64,000 nt of DNA from JBFGFX01 sp965232455. Its GTDB lineage: Bacteria > Pseudomonadota > Gammaproteobacteria > Steroidobacterales > Woeseiaceae. Shown here one piece after another: positions 1 to 8,769 of the stretch. The position numbers and the translations under genes are program-made. The notes beneath the pieces were generated by a model. That model was not told the origin of the DNA. It worked only from the letters and a program-made list of their open reading frames with translations, and ran no database searches. Each line of letters opens with the position of its first letter. Position 1 is the first letter of the stretch. Location: contig OZ246981.1 in NCBI GenBank assembly GCA_965232455.1, positions 3,906,001 through 3,970,000 of the forward strand. The letters run 5' to 3'.

Positions 1-609
1 TACGCGGTGCGGCACCTGGTCCGGCGTTTCGGCACTTATCAGGACGCAACGACGGCGGGGCTCGCGTGGCACCTGCTGGGCGCCGTGCTCGTCGCGACGA
101 CCCACCTGGTGTGGTTCTGGCAAACGAGCAGCCTGATGAGCCCGTTTCTCGGTTTGCCCGGCACGCGCTACGGCGTTTATGCGTTCTTTTTCATTTTTTG
201 GTTTTTCATCGACCTGTTGCTCTACTGGGTGGTGTTTACACGTCCGGACGCGACTGACAAAACCGCCGGGCAGACCACGACCGAGCGGTTCGCCGTGCGC
301 AAGGGCCGTTCCCGGCATCTCGTGCGCGCGGCGGATATCCGCTGGGTCGAGGCGCAGGGATATTACGCGGCCTTACACACGGAAAACGGCTGCTTCCTGC
401 TGCGCCGCTCGCTCACGCGTCTGGAGGAAGAGCTGGATCCGGCGCGTTTCGTTCGCGTGCATCGGTCGACGATCGTCAACGTCGGAGAGGTCCGCAGTCT
501 GAAAACCAGTGATAAAGGCGCATGCATGGTGGTGCTCGCGGACGGCGCGGAGCGCAGCGTCAGCCGCGCGGGGCGGCGCAGGCTGAAGTCGGCTTTGCAA
601 ACGGTTTAG
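1..609 (+). CDS. LytTR-family transcriptional regulator, membrane-anchored (5' partial)
   Basis: The frame is open from the first base, so the N-terminus probably lies outside the window; a GTG at base 7 is only the first visible start codon. The visible part has two hydrophobic segments (about residues 17-38 and 55-77) and then a C-terminal LytTR DNA-binding domain from about residue 93 to the end. That domain shows the family signature around FVRVHRSTIVNV and a preceding DIRWVEAQGYY strand. LytTR domains bind pairs of short direct repeats. Such a pair lies just downstream, before the next gene, which suggests this protein controls it. The number of membrane segments cannot be known from the truncated sequence. 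Confidence 0.88.
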   Translation, partial: YAVRHLVRRFGTYQDATTAGLAWHLLGAVLVATTHLVWFWQTSSLMSPFLGLPGTRYGVYAFFFIFWFFIDLLLYWVVFTRPDATDKTAGQTTTERFAVRKGRSRHLVRAADIRWVEAQGYYAALHTENGCFLLRRSLTRLEEELDPARFVRVHRSTIVNVGEVRSLKTSDKGACMVVLADGAERSVSRAGRRRLKSALQTV

Positions 610-611
610 CG

Positions 612-641
612 TCGCTGCAAATAGCCGTCGGTTCGCTGCAA
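612..641 (+). promoter_or_regulatory. Candidate LytTR operator: two TCGCTGCAA direct repeats 21 bp apart
   Basis: The 9-base word TCGCTGCAA occurs at 612-620 and again at 633-641. The start-to-start distance is 21 bp, two helical turns. LytTR regulators are known to bind paired direct repeats with this kind of spacing. The pair lies between a LytTR gene and the molybdenum hydroxylase gene, about 75 bp before the latter's start. The assignment is inference from position and spacing. Confidence 0.5.
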
Positions 642-715
642 TCGGCGAAACCTGCGCTCATACCTCGGTCAAAATACGGCAGCCTTCCGGTTGGAGGCTA
701 GGGCCTGTTAACGCT

Positions 716-2872
716 ATGTACGAACTCGATCGCCGCGGATTCATCAAGCTGAGCACGCTTGGCGGCGCCGGTCTGCTGCTGGGTCTGCGGCTCTGCGCCG
801 CGGCGGAAAAGGGCGCCGACACGGTTTCTCTGCTGCCGCTGATTCGGGTTGACGGCGAAGGACGCGTCGTCCTCTACGCCCAGAACCCGGAAATGGGTCA
901 GGGTGTGAAAACCGCGCTGCCGATGATGATTGCCGAGGAGCTCGACGTCGACTGGGCGTCGATACGGATCGAACAGGCCGGCTGGGATCCCCGGCTGCAG
1001 AATCAGTTCTCGGGCGGTAGCCTGAGCGTCCGCCTGAACTACGACGCGATGCGCCGGGCCGGCGCCAGCGCGCGGGCGATGCTACTGGCCGCGGGCGCCC
1101 GCCGGCTGGACCGGCCGGTGACCGACCTCGGCACCGAGCGCGGTTTCGTCGTGGACCGGGCCGGCGGCGCCCGGCTGAGTTACGCGGAACTCGCTCACGA
1201 CGCGGCCGCCGTCCCCGTCCCCGACGAGCCCGAACTCAAGTCCGTGAAGGACTTCACGCTGATCGGCACTTCCGTGGCCGACGTCGATCTCGAGCGCATG
1301 ATCAACGGCGAACAGCGCTACGGCCTCGATCTCACGCTGCCGGACATGTTGTACGCGGTGGTGAAACGTTGCCCCCATGGCGACGGCCAGCCGCTGTCCT
1401 TCGACGCCGGCGACGCCGAAACGGTTCCGGGCGTCGTCGGGTTTCACGTGCTCAGGAACGCCGATCACGGCGGCCGGATCCTCTTGCCCAACTGCCCGAA
1501 CTTCGTCTCGGGCGTGGCCGTGCTGGCGACCAACACCTGGGCCGCGCTCGAGGGCGCGCGCAAACTGAATGTCGAATGGCGGCTGCCCGACACGCTCGAC
1601 GACTCGGACGAACTCATGCGGCGATTCGAGCAGGCGCTCGACGACGAAGCCGAGACCGTCAGGCGCGACGGCGAGGCGGATTTTACGCCCGGCGAGGACG
1701 GCATCGACGTCACCTACCGCCTGCCGTTTCTCGCGCACGTGCCCATGGAACCGATGAACTGCACCGCACACGTGACGGACGATCGGGTCGAAATCTGGGC
1801 GCCGACCCAAAATCCGCCGATGGCCGCCGAAGCGGCCGCCAGGGTTCTGAACGTGCCGCAGGACACGGTCACGGTCCACGTCATGCGCTCGGGCGGCGCG
1901 TTCGGCCGGCGGTATTACGCGGACTTCGTCGCCGATACGGTGCTGCTGTCGCGACAGTTCGAGCGCCCGGTGAAAACCGTCTGGCCGCGGGAAGACGACG
2001 TGCGCCACGACTATTTCCGCTCGGCGAGCGTGCAGCGTGTCCGCGCCGCCGCGGGCAGCGGTAGAATCAGCCATTGGCACCAGAAAGTCGCAAGTCACCC
2101 ACGAGGACCCTACCTGGAACGCGACGGCTCGGCGGCGGAAATCGGCAACTACGAGTTTCCGGCCGGATTCGTGCCCAACCTCCTCTTCGACTACGTTGCG
2201 GTCCCAGCGCGCGTGCCGCTCGGCCAGTGGCGTGCGGTGGGGCACTCTAGCAACGTGTTCGTCGTTTCCAGCGCAATCGACGAACTCGCTCACGCCGCAG
2301 GCGTCGATCCGGTTAAGTTCTGGCTCAACCTCGTTGGCGACGAACAGTTCGTGCAGGTCAGGGAGGACTTTCGGTTCGATGCGTCGCGACTGAAAAACGT
2401 GATCGAGATCGCCGCGGAAAAAGCGGATTGGGGCACGCCGCTGCCCGACGGCGCCGGTCGGGGTATTGCGGCCAGTTACAACCAGGGCGCCTGGGTAGCC
2501 GAAGTCGCCGAGGTTACGGTTCGTGACAATCGTCTGCACGTCGACAAAATCACCTGCGCTATCGACTGCGGCCTCGTCATCAACCCGCGCGGCGCCGTCA
2601 ACCAGATCGAAGGCGGCATTCTTGAAGGCCTGTCCGCCGCGCTCTTCGGGAAAATCACGGTCAAACGCGGCGTCGTGCAGGAAAGCAATTTCCATGATTA
2701 CCGCTTGTGCCGGATGAGCGACGTACCGGCGATCGACGTGCATCTCGTCGAGCGCGAGGGCGCGCCGAGGGGACTCGGCGAAGGCCCGCTGCCGCCGGTA
2801 GCACCCGCGATCACCAACGCGATTTTTTCGGCGACGGGAAAACGGATTCGCGAACTGCCGATCCGGCTCTGA
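716..2872 (+). CDS. Molybdopterin-binding hydroxylase large subunit (xanthine dehydrogenase family, IorB-like)
   Basis: This 718-aa protein belongs to the xanthine dehydrogenase/aldehyde oxidase superfamily, in the subgroup typified by the isoquinoline 1-oxidoreductase beta subunit. The N-terminus carries a twin-arginine motif (RRGFIK, residues 6-11) followed by a hydrophobic stretch, so a folded cofactor-loaded enzyme is probably exported to the periplasm. Molybdopterin-binding signatures are visible: GGAFGRRYYADF near residue 395, GQWRAVGHSSN near 503, and the C-terminal GEGPLPPVAPAITNAIF, which holds the catalytic glutamate. An SD-like GGAGG precedes the ATG. Enzymes of this group usually pair with a small 2Fe-2S subunit (IorA-like), and none is visible in this window, so electron transfer may use a subunit encoded elsewhere. 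The substrate is unknown. Confidence 0.9.
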   Translation: MYELDRRGFIKLSTLGGAGLLLGLRLCAAAEKGADTVSLLPLIRVDGEGRVVLYAQNPEMGQGVKTALPMMIAEELDVDWASIRIEQAGWDPRLQNQFSGGSLSVRLNYDAMRRAGASARAMLLAAGARRLDRPVTDLGTERGFVVDRAGGARLSYAELAHDAAAVPVPDEPELKSVKDFTLIGTSVADVDLERMINGEQRYGLDLTLPDMLYAVVKRCPHGDGQPLSFDAGDAETVPGVVGFHVLRNADHGGRILLPNCPNFVSGVAVLATNTWAALEGARKLNVEWRLPDTLDDSDELMRRFEQALDDEAETVRRDGEADFTPGEDGIDVTYRLPFLAHVPMEPMNCTAHVTDDRVEIWAPTQNPPMAAEAAARVLNVPQDTVTVHVMRSGGAFGRRYYADFVADTVLLSRQFERPVKTVWPREDDVRHDYFRSASVQRVRAAAGSGRISHWHQKVASHPRGPYLERDGSAAEIGNYEFPAGFVPNLLFDYVAVPARVPLGQWRAVGHSSNVFVVSSAIDELAHAAGVDPVKFWLNLVGDEQFVQVREDFRFDASRLKNVIEIAAEKADWGTPLPDGAGRGIAASYNQGAWVAEVAEVTVRDNRLHVDKITCAIDCGLVINPRGAVNQIEGGILEGLSAALFGKITVKRGVVQESNFHDYRLCRMSDVPAIDVHLVEREGAPRGLGEGPLPPVAPAITNAIFSATGKRIRELPIRL

Positions 2873-2910
2873 CGGTGATCGACCCGCCCCGACAGCGAGG
2901 ATGCAAACAC

Positions 2911-3672
2911 ATGCACAAACCGTCACGTCACCGGTGCAAACGAACGGCGCTTGCCCTGCTTCTGCTGGCTAACGCTACCACTTCGACGGCAGGCGCCGAG
3001 GAAAGACCGGAGCTTCGCGGCGATCCGGCCGCGATCGCGGACGCCGTCGCCATGGTCGAAACAATGGGCGGCCGGGCCGTCTGGCGCGAACTCGAGGCCG
3101 TCCACTTCGTGCACGAATGGGACATCGTCAACCGTCCCGACCGTTACCTCGAAAACGAGATCCTCGACCTCACCGCCTCCCGCTCCTACGTCACAATGGA
3201 AAGCGAAATCCAATCCCGCACCCGCGCCTACAGCCCCGAGCACCGCTACTGGACCGTGACGAACGGTGAGTTCGGGTACGGCGGCGAGGAGTCGCTCGCC
3301 AACGCGATGGAACGCGCGCCCTACAATATCTATCGCCTGGCCCGGGCGGTCGCCCGGGGTGACGCGAAGCTCGAAGTCCGTTACGGGGCGATTGCGGGTA
3401 TCCCGCGGCCGCCGGCGCTCGAATTCGTCGGCCCCGACGGCACGGCGCGCGGATGGATACTGCTGAACGCCCGCAAGGAACCGATCGTCTGGGCAACCAC
3501 CCAGTACATTTACGTCTTCGGCCCTCTGAAACGGTTCGGCAATCTGCGGGTGCCGGACTGGGCGACGACCAGCGGTGGCCTTGTCCGTTACGAAATGGTC
3601 TCGCTGAAGGGGAGCAACGAACGGCCGGATCTCGCGCTGTTTGCGCCCCCGGCGAAGCCGAGCGAAAACTGA
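2911..3672 (+). CDS. Secreted hypothetical protein, possibly LolA-like fold
   Basis: The 253-aa product starts at the ATG at 2911, 38 bases after the hydroxylase stop, and is probably co-transcribed with it. Choosing this start gives a clean signal peptide (basic KPSRHRCKR, then ALALLLLANATTSTAGA). The mature part has no motif I recognise with confidence. The pattern of an N-terminal MGG-x-W segment, alternating strands and a late RVPDWATTSGGLVRYE is reminiscent of periplasmic LolA/LppX-type beta folds, but this is a guess. Its position suggests a periplasmic accessory to the hydroxylase. Confidence 0.8.
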   Translation: MHKPSRHRCKRTALALLLLANATTSTAGAEERPELRGDPAAIADAVAMVETMGGRAVWRELEAVHFVHEWDIVNRPDRYLENEILDLTASRSYVTMESEIQSRTRAYSPEHRYWTVTNGEFGYGGEESLANAMERAPYNIYRLARAVARGDAKLEVRYGAIAGIPRPPALEFVGPDGTARGWILLNARKEPIVWATTQYIYVFGPLKRFGNLRVPDWATTSGGLVRYEMVSLKGSNERPDLALFAPPAKPSEN

Positions 3673-3709
3673 CGCCGGCCCGGCGGCGCGGTACAGAGAC
3701 GCCGTCCGC

Positions 3710-4327
3710 TCAGATCCGGCGCCGGAACATCTGCACGCCGACGAGCAGCATCCACAACGCATGCAGCGTGTAGATGAAAAACGCGCTGTGAACGTTCATG
3801 GCCGGCGAAACGCCCGCGAGCCAGACGACGGGCGAGACCCCGGCGAACGCCGCAAGCGCGCCCAAGCTCCGATTCGCGGGCGCTCGCTCACGGAAAAACT
3901 CGGCCGACCACGAGACCATCGCCGCGCCGGTCGTCACGACACCCAGCCGGGCCAACGCCTGATTCATCTCCCAGCAGAACAGAAAGATTTCCTGGCTGAC
4001 CGCCTCGCCGCGGGCGGCAAGGGCTCCGACCACGAAACCGTTGATCGTGGCGGCGCCGACGTGGGCGCCGAGACTGACGCCGTAGGCAACCAGTCCAAAC
4101 GACACATTGAGGCGCTCCAGTCCCCGTGCCCGGCAAAATTGCAGGAACCCTGAAAACAGCACGATCAGCAAACCGATCATCATCGTATGCACGACGACGA
4201 CCGGTCGGTCCATGCCCTGCCCCCCGGATGGGTGATGACCCATCGTAAAAGCGACGCAGATCGACGCGACGACGATCATTGCGCCGGCCAGCCGTCGATT
4301 CTTGTCGTTTACCGCAATCTCATCCAT
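3710..4327 (-). CDS. Integral membrane protein of unknown function
   Basis: This 205-aa protein begins at the ATG at 4327; longer readings add an implausible low-complexity leader that overlaps the divergent TetR gene. It has about five or six hydrophobic helices, including LAGAMIVVASICVAF, VVVVHTMMIGLLIVLFSGFL, LGVVTTGAAMVSW, LGALAAFAGVSPVVWLAGV and FFIYTLHALWMLLVGVQMF. No catalytic motif is visible and I do not recognise the family. It is transcribed divergently from the adjacent TetR regulator with a very short gap, so it is the most likely target of that regulator. Confidence 0.8.
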   Translation of the reverse strand: MDEIAVNDKNRRLAGAMIVVASICVAFTMGHHPSGGQGMDRPVVVVHTMMIGLLIVLFSGFLQFCRARGLERLNVSFGLVAYGVSLGAHVGAATINGFVVGALAARGEAVSQEIFLFCWEMNQALARLGVVTTGAAMVSWSAEFFRERAPANRSLGALAAFAGVSPVVWLAGVSPAMNVHSAFFIYTLHALWMLLVGVQMFRRRI

Positions 4328-4365
4328 ACCCACGGCACTTCGTACAGGATTGGTGAGATTGTAGA

Positions 4366-5028
4366 ATGGCGCTGTCGGCGCATTGCCAGACGAATCGACA
4401 AAACGGTCCGATATTGAACAGATTGCGACAATCGTCCGGAAACGCGACGACGGAGAAAACCGACCGCCGCAGGACAAGAACGCGGGCGGCGCTGGTTCAT
4501 GCGTTCAACGAACTGGTTCTGGAAAACGCCGACAAGGAAATACGTGTCACGGATATCGTCGGCAAGGCGAACGTGGGACGATCGACGTTTTACGAACACT
4601 TTACCGGCGCCGATGATTTACACATGCAGGCGTTATCTCAGCCTATGTCCGTTCTGGCCGACGCTGTCGTGGGACGGACCGACGTTGAAAACCTGGTTGG
4701 CTTGCTCGAGCACTTTCGGGAGAATCGACGCCGCGCAATAGAAGCCCTGATCGGTCGTCGGCGACGCAACGTAACGAGGGTAATGGTGCACTTGCTGGAA
4801 CAGCGGTTGACCGGGCGCATATCCGCGAAGAAACTGCCGCGCGCGCTCGTCGTTCTCCAGCTGGCGGAGGCGCCGCTTGCGCTCATCAGGAACTGGTTGA
4901 TGAATGAGGTCCGGTGTAGCAGCCGGGAACTTGCCGATACGATCGATGAAACATCGAGGCTCGTTATGCAAGGCCTGCTGGCAGATGGCGTTCCAGACTC
5001 GCGCCGATCGGATTCGGGTTACGTCTAA
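4366..5028 (+). CDS. TetR/AcrR-family transcriptional regulator
   Basis: The 220-aa protein has an N-terminal helix-turn-helix at about residues 58-88 (core VTDIVGKANVGRSTFYEHF), typical of TetR regulators, with a helical ligand-binding C-terminal domain. The first ~30 residues look poorly structured, so translation may begin further in; the ATG at 4366 is the first usable start. It lies 38 bases from the divergent membrane protein gene, which suggests autoregulation and local repression. Its stop codon overlaps the stop of the convergent TIR gene. Confidence 0.88.
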   Translation: MALSAHCQTNRQNGPILNRLRQSSGNATTEKTDRRRTRTRAALVHAFNELVLENADKEIRVTDIVGKANVGRSTFYEHFTGADDLHMQALSQPMSVLADAVVGRTDVENLVGLLEHFRENRRRAIEALIGRRRRNVTRVMVHLLEQRLTGRISAKKLPRALVVLQLAEAPLALIRNWLMNEVRCSSRELADTIDETSRLVMQGLLADGVPDSRRSDSGYV

Positions 5029-6479
5029 TGCAGGTCAATCAGCTCCCGGTCGCATATCCACCCCAGTACGTCCTCAGATTCATCACCTGTTTCGGTAACG
5101 AATATATCCTGACAGCCTTCCGCTTTGTTTAGCAGTTCAGCAGCCTTGTGCACGGTCATGTCCTGATTGACGCAAATGAAGGACTCGCTGAAAATCTCAC
5201 GCATGGGCTCGACGTCGAGCAGGTCCTGCAGAGTCAGTTCGGTCACGGAAGAGCCATCGAAGGCCCTTTGGCGAATGAACCGGTCGATCATACTGGCGTG
5301 GATAATCATTTGCGCCTTGCGCCCGGCGAGCACCGGGAGGCGCGTCCTGCGCTGACCGTCCATTTCGTTCACCAGTTCTTGCAACGTCAATTGCGTGGGG
5401 TCCAGCTCGTCCAGGTCTTTGTAATACATTCGCCGGATTGTGTTCATCTCCGACTTTACCGGAGCGACGTCGACGATACGGCACAGGTAACAATCGAATA
5501 CGAGGCACGCAACCCTTCGTTTGACCCGTCCTACCGCGAGTACATGTTCGGCGCTCCCGTTGACCTCGCGAAATCTTGCCCAGGTCTTAATACGAGGCAA
5601 GTCCTGAAAACAGCTGTCGACCAGTTGCTGCGACAACGTGTAGATCCAGTCCTCGCTGCCGGATTCCTCCCAACCTCTCCATGACTCGATGAGCGTCGAA
5701 AAGGCGGCGTCCGCCGGTACGCTGTTCTTGCCGAACAGCCGCAGCGCGGATTCCGACGCTTCCTTGATCAGCGCGACTGATTCCAGGACTTCCTTGCCTT
5801 TCTCCACCCGGCTTGCCGCGTCTTCTACGTCTTTGATCTCATGAACCGCGGTCAGCGGCACCTCGATCCGTATGAACGGCCACGCCGACCAGTTTTCCAG
5901 CGGGTCTTTGGGCAGTTCGTCAACCAGAATCCTGTGCAATTCCTCACCCTGTTCGATGAGGAGCGGCTCGCTCATCCCGGAGAGCGGGCGATCGTGTTTC
6001 GGATAGAACTCCGTGCTGCCGAACATCTTGGCGAAGTCGATCATGCTTTGCTCGTCGCCGACGACGACGCGGACCCGGTTCTCCTGGATTCTTGGCCCTT
6101 TGTCCAGACACTGCAGGCAGACGATACGAGTATCTTTCTCGATGGGATTCAGCGCCACTCCGCACTCCCACGCGCAGTATGACCAGTCATGATCGTCGTA
6201 GGTGTACAGCAGGATGACGATGCCCGCGCGCCACAGGTTTTTCGCCAGCTCCGTATCCAGGTCTTCGCCGATCGTCGGGCGCTCGGCGCTCGCATCGGAT
6301 GACGAAAACACGCGCACGTGTCCGCCGGTGACGCCGGTTATCCAGCGCGCCAGTTTCTGGGCGAGTACCGTGTCGTCGTGCTTGTGACTTATGAAGATGA
6401 GCGGACTTTCGTTGTCGGCTTCATCAGCCTGTTCAGTGTCACGACGTTCCATTTCGACAACGTTTTCGCCATTGGTCAT
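5025..6479 (-). CDS. TIR domain protein with C-terminal CBS-domain pair
   Basis: The start is set at the ATG at 6479, which follows GAGAGGAG with good spacing and gives 484 aa; longer readings lack coherent sequence. Residues about 25-150 form a TIR domain: the first strand SPLIFISHKHDD, and DWSYCAWECGVAL with E105 where bacterial TIR NADases carry their catalytic glutamate. Residues about 345-484 look like two CBS repeats (LPVLAGRKAQMIIHASMIDRFI; then FICVNQDMTVHKAAELL with IFVTETGD and VLGWICDRELIDL). CBS pairs bind adenine nucleotides in known proteins. The middle region (about 150-345) is unassigned. The inferred role is a nucleotide-regulated TIR effector. It lies upstream of the small protein and S8 genes on the same strand only in a loose sense, separated from them by about 335 bases. 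Confidence 0.88.
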   Translation of the reverse strand: MTNGENVVEMERRDTEQADEADNESPLIFISHKHDDTVLAQKLARWITGVTGGHVRVFSSSDASAERPTIGEDLDTELAKNLWRAGIVILLYTYDDHDWSYCAWECGVALNPIEKDTRIVCLQCLDKGPRIQENRVRVVVGDEQSMIDFAKMFGSTEFYPKHDRPLSGMSEPLLIEQGEELHRILVDELPKDPLENWSAWPFIRIEVPLTAVHEIKDVEDAASRVEKGKEVLESVALIKEASESALRLFGKNSVPADAAFSTLIESWRGWEESGSEDWIYTLSQQLVDSCFQDLPRIKTWARFREVNGSAEHVLAVGRVKRRVACLVFDCYLCRIVDVAPVKSEMNTIRRMYYKDLDELDPTQLTLQELVNEMDGQRRTRLPVLAGRKAQMIIHASMIDRFIRQRAFDGSSVTELTLQDLLDVEPMREIFSESFICVNQDMTVHKAAELLNKAEGCQDIFVTETGDESEDVLGWICDRELIDLH

Positions 6480-6814
6480 GTCGCATACTCCTCTCTTGAG
6501 GCGGTGCAGCGGTGTGCCAGCCGGAACGGCCTCTTGGGGGCGAGTCCTGCGCCTTCCTGGTTTGCACGGCGCAACTTTGCGTGGTGGCGAGCCTCGGCTC
6601 GACTCTGAACCCCGGCCTTGTGGATTGCGCGATAGTCGCCACCCCGGCTGAATATTTACCGGTCGGTCAAGCAATACGGCAAACGCGTTCTGTTTTACTA
6701 TCAATATAGCGTAAGGAACGCGATAAAGACCTCAAAAGGCACGTAGGCATCGGCAATAGAAACCGGCTGATCGACATTGCAAGGGGTATCGCCCGGCTTT
6801 CGCGCGTTGGCTGC
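6480..6814. other. Intergenic stretch without a recognised gene
   Basis: These 335 bases lie between the TIR-CBS start and the end of the small protein gene. On the minus strand there is a GC-rich leader before the TIR gene. It contains a CACGCAAAG and a GTGCAAACC box that superficially recall riboswitch words but in the wrong order. No convincing promoter, terminator or coding sequence could be assigned. Confidence 0.5.
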
Positions 6815-7156
6815 TTACTTCCCGGCCGGCAGCGGTGCGGGCGCTACCCAGACCTTTTCGACGCAGGGCCAGGACTCCAGGCGTTCACGTAGCCGGTTGA
6901 TTTCCGCGGCTTTCGGCGGCACGACCTGAACGAGCCTCGCCAGGTCGTCTTCGACCGGCGTCCGCTCGCGCTTCCGCGCCATCGCGGGCACCTGAAACTG
7001 GATACGCGTGTACTTCGGCAGATCGTCGCCGGGGCGAAAGGCGTCCTGCTTGTTCTTGATGAAGCGACGCGAGCGCGAGTCGTAGGTCCAGCCCTGCCGG
7101 AGTTGCAGCACCAAGTGACGCCGTCCGGCCACGGAGCTTCGTTTTCCACCGGTCAC
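6815..7156 (-). CDS. Small hypothetical protein linked to the S8 protease
   Basis: This 113-aa protein starts at a GTG ten bases after the stop of the subtilisin gene, so the two are almost certainly co-transcribed. It is basic at the N-terminus, has a WTYDSRSRRF strand-like segment near residue 23, and ends in a predicted helix (EINRLRERLESW) followed by a strand (VEKVWVAP). No signal peptide or membrane segment is seen. I do not recognise a family. Coupling to a cytosolic protease suggests an inhibitor, adaptor or substrate-recruiting role, but that is inference only. Confidence 0.7.
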   Translation of the reverse strand: MTGGKRSSVAGRRHLVLQLRQGWTYDSRSRRFIKNKQDAFRPGDDLPKYTRIQFQVPAMARKRERTPVEDDLARLVQVVPPKAAEINRLRERLESWPCVEKVWVAPAPLPAGK

Positions 7157-7166
7157 AGCGTTCGCT

Positions 7167-8576
7167 TCACATGTTGGCTATCGCGTTTTCCAGGTTCGGC
7201 AACGGGCCGATCCGCTGAGTCCTCGGCCGCTGCGGATCGTTCGCCTGCGGCGTGCCGGTCGACATCAGCAGCTGGCGAACCTCACCCGGTGTGAACGGCG
7301 GACCGGAGTGCCGCGCAATTCCCTGCAAACAAGCAACGGCGCCGGTAACGATCGGCGAGGCGCTCGAGGTCCCGGAGAAACGATGGGTATACCACTTGTT
7401 TTGGCTGCCTCCCTGCGCGTCACCGTATCCCAACGTAGTGACGTGCTCGCCCCAGCCCTGGACGTTGACGATCTTCCCGTAGTTGGAAAACCATGCCCGC
7501 GAACGTGGAACGCCCATCTTGGTATACCGTACGTTGGCGCCCTGCGTATGGTCGTAGTAATTGTTTGGCGGCACGCCGGCGCCGACGACGATGGCGCCTG
7601 AATCCTTGCGGAGATTCGAGCCGTTGTACACGGCGGCCTGGAAATTCTGATTGCCGTTGCCGGCTGCTTCGACGACCGTGACCCCCTTTTCGGTCGCCGC
7701 CCTGATCGCCGAATAGACGTCGTCCCAGTACTGCATCGCAACAAACTGCCTGCTGACCGGGTGCGGGCCTTGCAGTTCGATAAGGATTACGTCGCCGGCC
7801 TCCATTCTGCCGGCAGCGTTGCTTATCGCCTGCGCCGTATTCCAGAGTCCATTGATCACCGCCGAGTGGACCTTCGGTTTTGCCTTCGGCGCAATGCCGA
7901 CGGCGCCGAGCTTGTTGGGCTTCGCCACGATCTCGCCAAGCACGGCCGTCCCATGATCTTTCCAGTCTCCCGGAAGAAGATCGCCGCCAAAGTGGGTGAT
8001 CGCCGGCAGGTCCTCATGATTGAAATTCCAGTTGCCCTCGATGTCGCAAACGGCCACGCCTTCTCCCATCCCGCCCCAGTACCGCCAGGCCTCGAACGCG
8101 TTGATTCCATCCGGCGAGGAACACAGATATCCCTGACAGGGTTCCATGTTCGGCGATACCGCGGCGGCGACGGGCTGCGGCGCCTTGTAGGCGTTCCAAA
8201 CGGCGTTCTGACGCTTCAGCCGGCGGACGAGATCGTCGCAGTCTCGAGCGCGCCTGGGAATGATCTGGATAACGCCGCTCTGCGCGAAATCCGATGACAC
8301 CGTTTTTGGCATGCTGCTCGGCGCGTCGATCGCCCTGGAACGTAACGCGGCGTCGCGTAAGCCAAAGTGGGAACCGCAGCTTTTGACGTTGAAGCCGTCG
8401 AGAATCGAATTCAGCGCGGCGGCGCGTTTCTCGCTGGCCGCCGGGGCCCTGAATCCCGCCGGCGATACCGCGACGCCGCTATTGTAGCGCAGCTCGGCGA
8501 CGACATAGTCCGTTCCCTTGAACGATTTGAACCGGGAAGGGGTTGGATGTCCTTTTTGCGGATTTGCGATCAACAT
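7167..8576 (-). CDS. Subtilisin-like serine protease (S8 family), cytosolic
   Basis: This 469-aa protein carries the complete subtilisin triad: D178 in AVCDIEGNWN, H208 in DHGTAVLGE and S404 in FSGTSSASP. The oxyanion asparagine sits at about N307 in EAAGNGNQ. About 165 residues precede the catalytic domain. There is no signal peptide, so the enzyme is expected in the cytosol, unlike most secreted subtilisins. The ATG at 8576 follows CCGGAGACGCAGAC, a good ribosome site. The neighbours are the small partner gene and, further on, the TIR-CBS gene. Cytosolic S8 proteases next to TIR proteins are typical of bacterial conflict loci, which supports an effector role by inference. Confidence 0.92.
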   Translation of the reverse strand: MLIANPQKGHPTPSRFKSFKGTDYVVAELRYNSGVAVSPAGFRAPAASEKRAAALNSILDGFNVKSCGSHFGLRDAALRSRAIDAPSSMPKTVSSDFAQSGVIQIIPRRARDCDDLVRRLKRQNAVWNAYKAPQPVAAAVSPNMEPCQGYLCSSPDGINAFEAWRYWGGMGEGVAVCDIEGNWNFNHEDLPAITHFGGDLLPGDWKDHGTAVLGEIVAKPNKLGAVGIAPKAKPKVHSAVINGLWNTAQAISNAAGRMEAGDVILIELQGPHPVSRQFVAMQYWDDVYSAIRAATEKGVTVVEAAGNGNQNFQAAVYNGSNLRKDSGAIVVGAGVPPNNYYDHTQGANVRYTKMGVPRSRAWFSNYGKIVNVQGWGEHVTTLGYGDAQGGSQNKWYTHRFSGTSSASPIVTGAVACLQGIARHSGPPFTPGEVRQLLMSTGTPQANDPQRPRTQRIGPLPNLENAIANM

Positions 8577-8769
8577 GTCTGCGTCTCCGGTGAAAATACC
8601 TCGCGCAACGAAGGATCTGCGTTGACGTGTTCGACCGATTTATCGGGTCGATTTTGAAACACACTCAACAAATATAGTTGATCGTGACGGGCTTGCCAGC
8701 GAGGCCCGCAGAGGTACGCGTGCACACCGGTGACGGGAAGGCAGTGCCCGCGATGGGGGGACGGCGAGC

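Noticed and set aside
1082..2926. A 614-codon open frame opposite the molybdenum hydroxylase
   Set aside because: It is a shadow of a clearly conserved enzyme; the translation is Arg/Gly/Asp/Val-rich with no motif or signal.
6560..6615. Riboswitch-like words (CACGCAAAG, GTGCAAACC) upstream of the TIR-CBS gene
   Set aside because: The two boxes are in the reverse order from GEMM-I and the P2 GAAA stem is missing, so this is probably chance.
8634..8655. Imperfect inverted repeat (CGACC/GGTCG type) upstream of the S8 gene at 8576
   Set aside because: It is short, has a bulge, and cannot be tied to a regulator or promoter.
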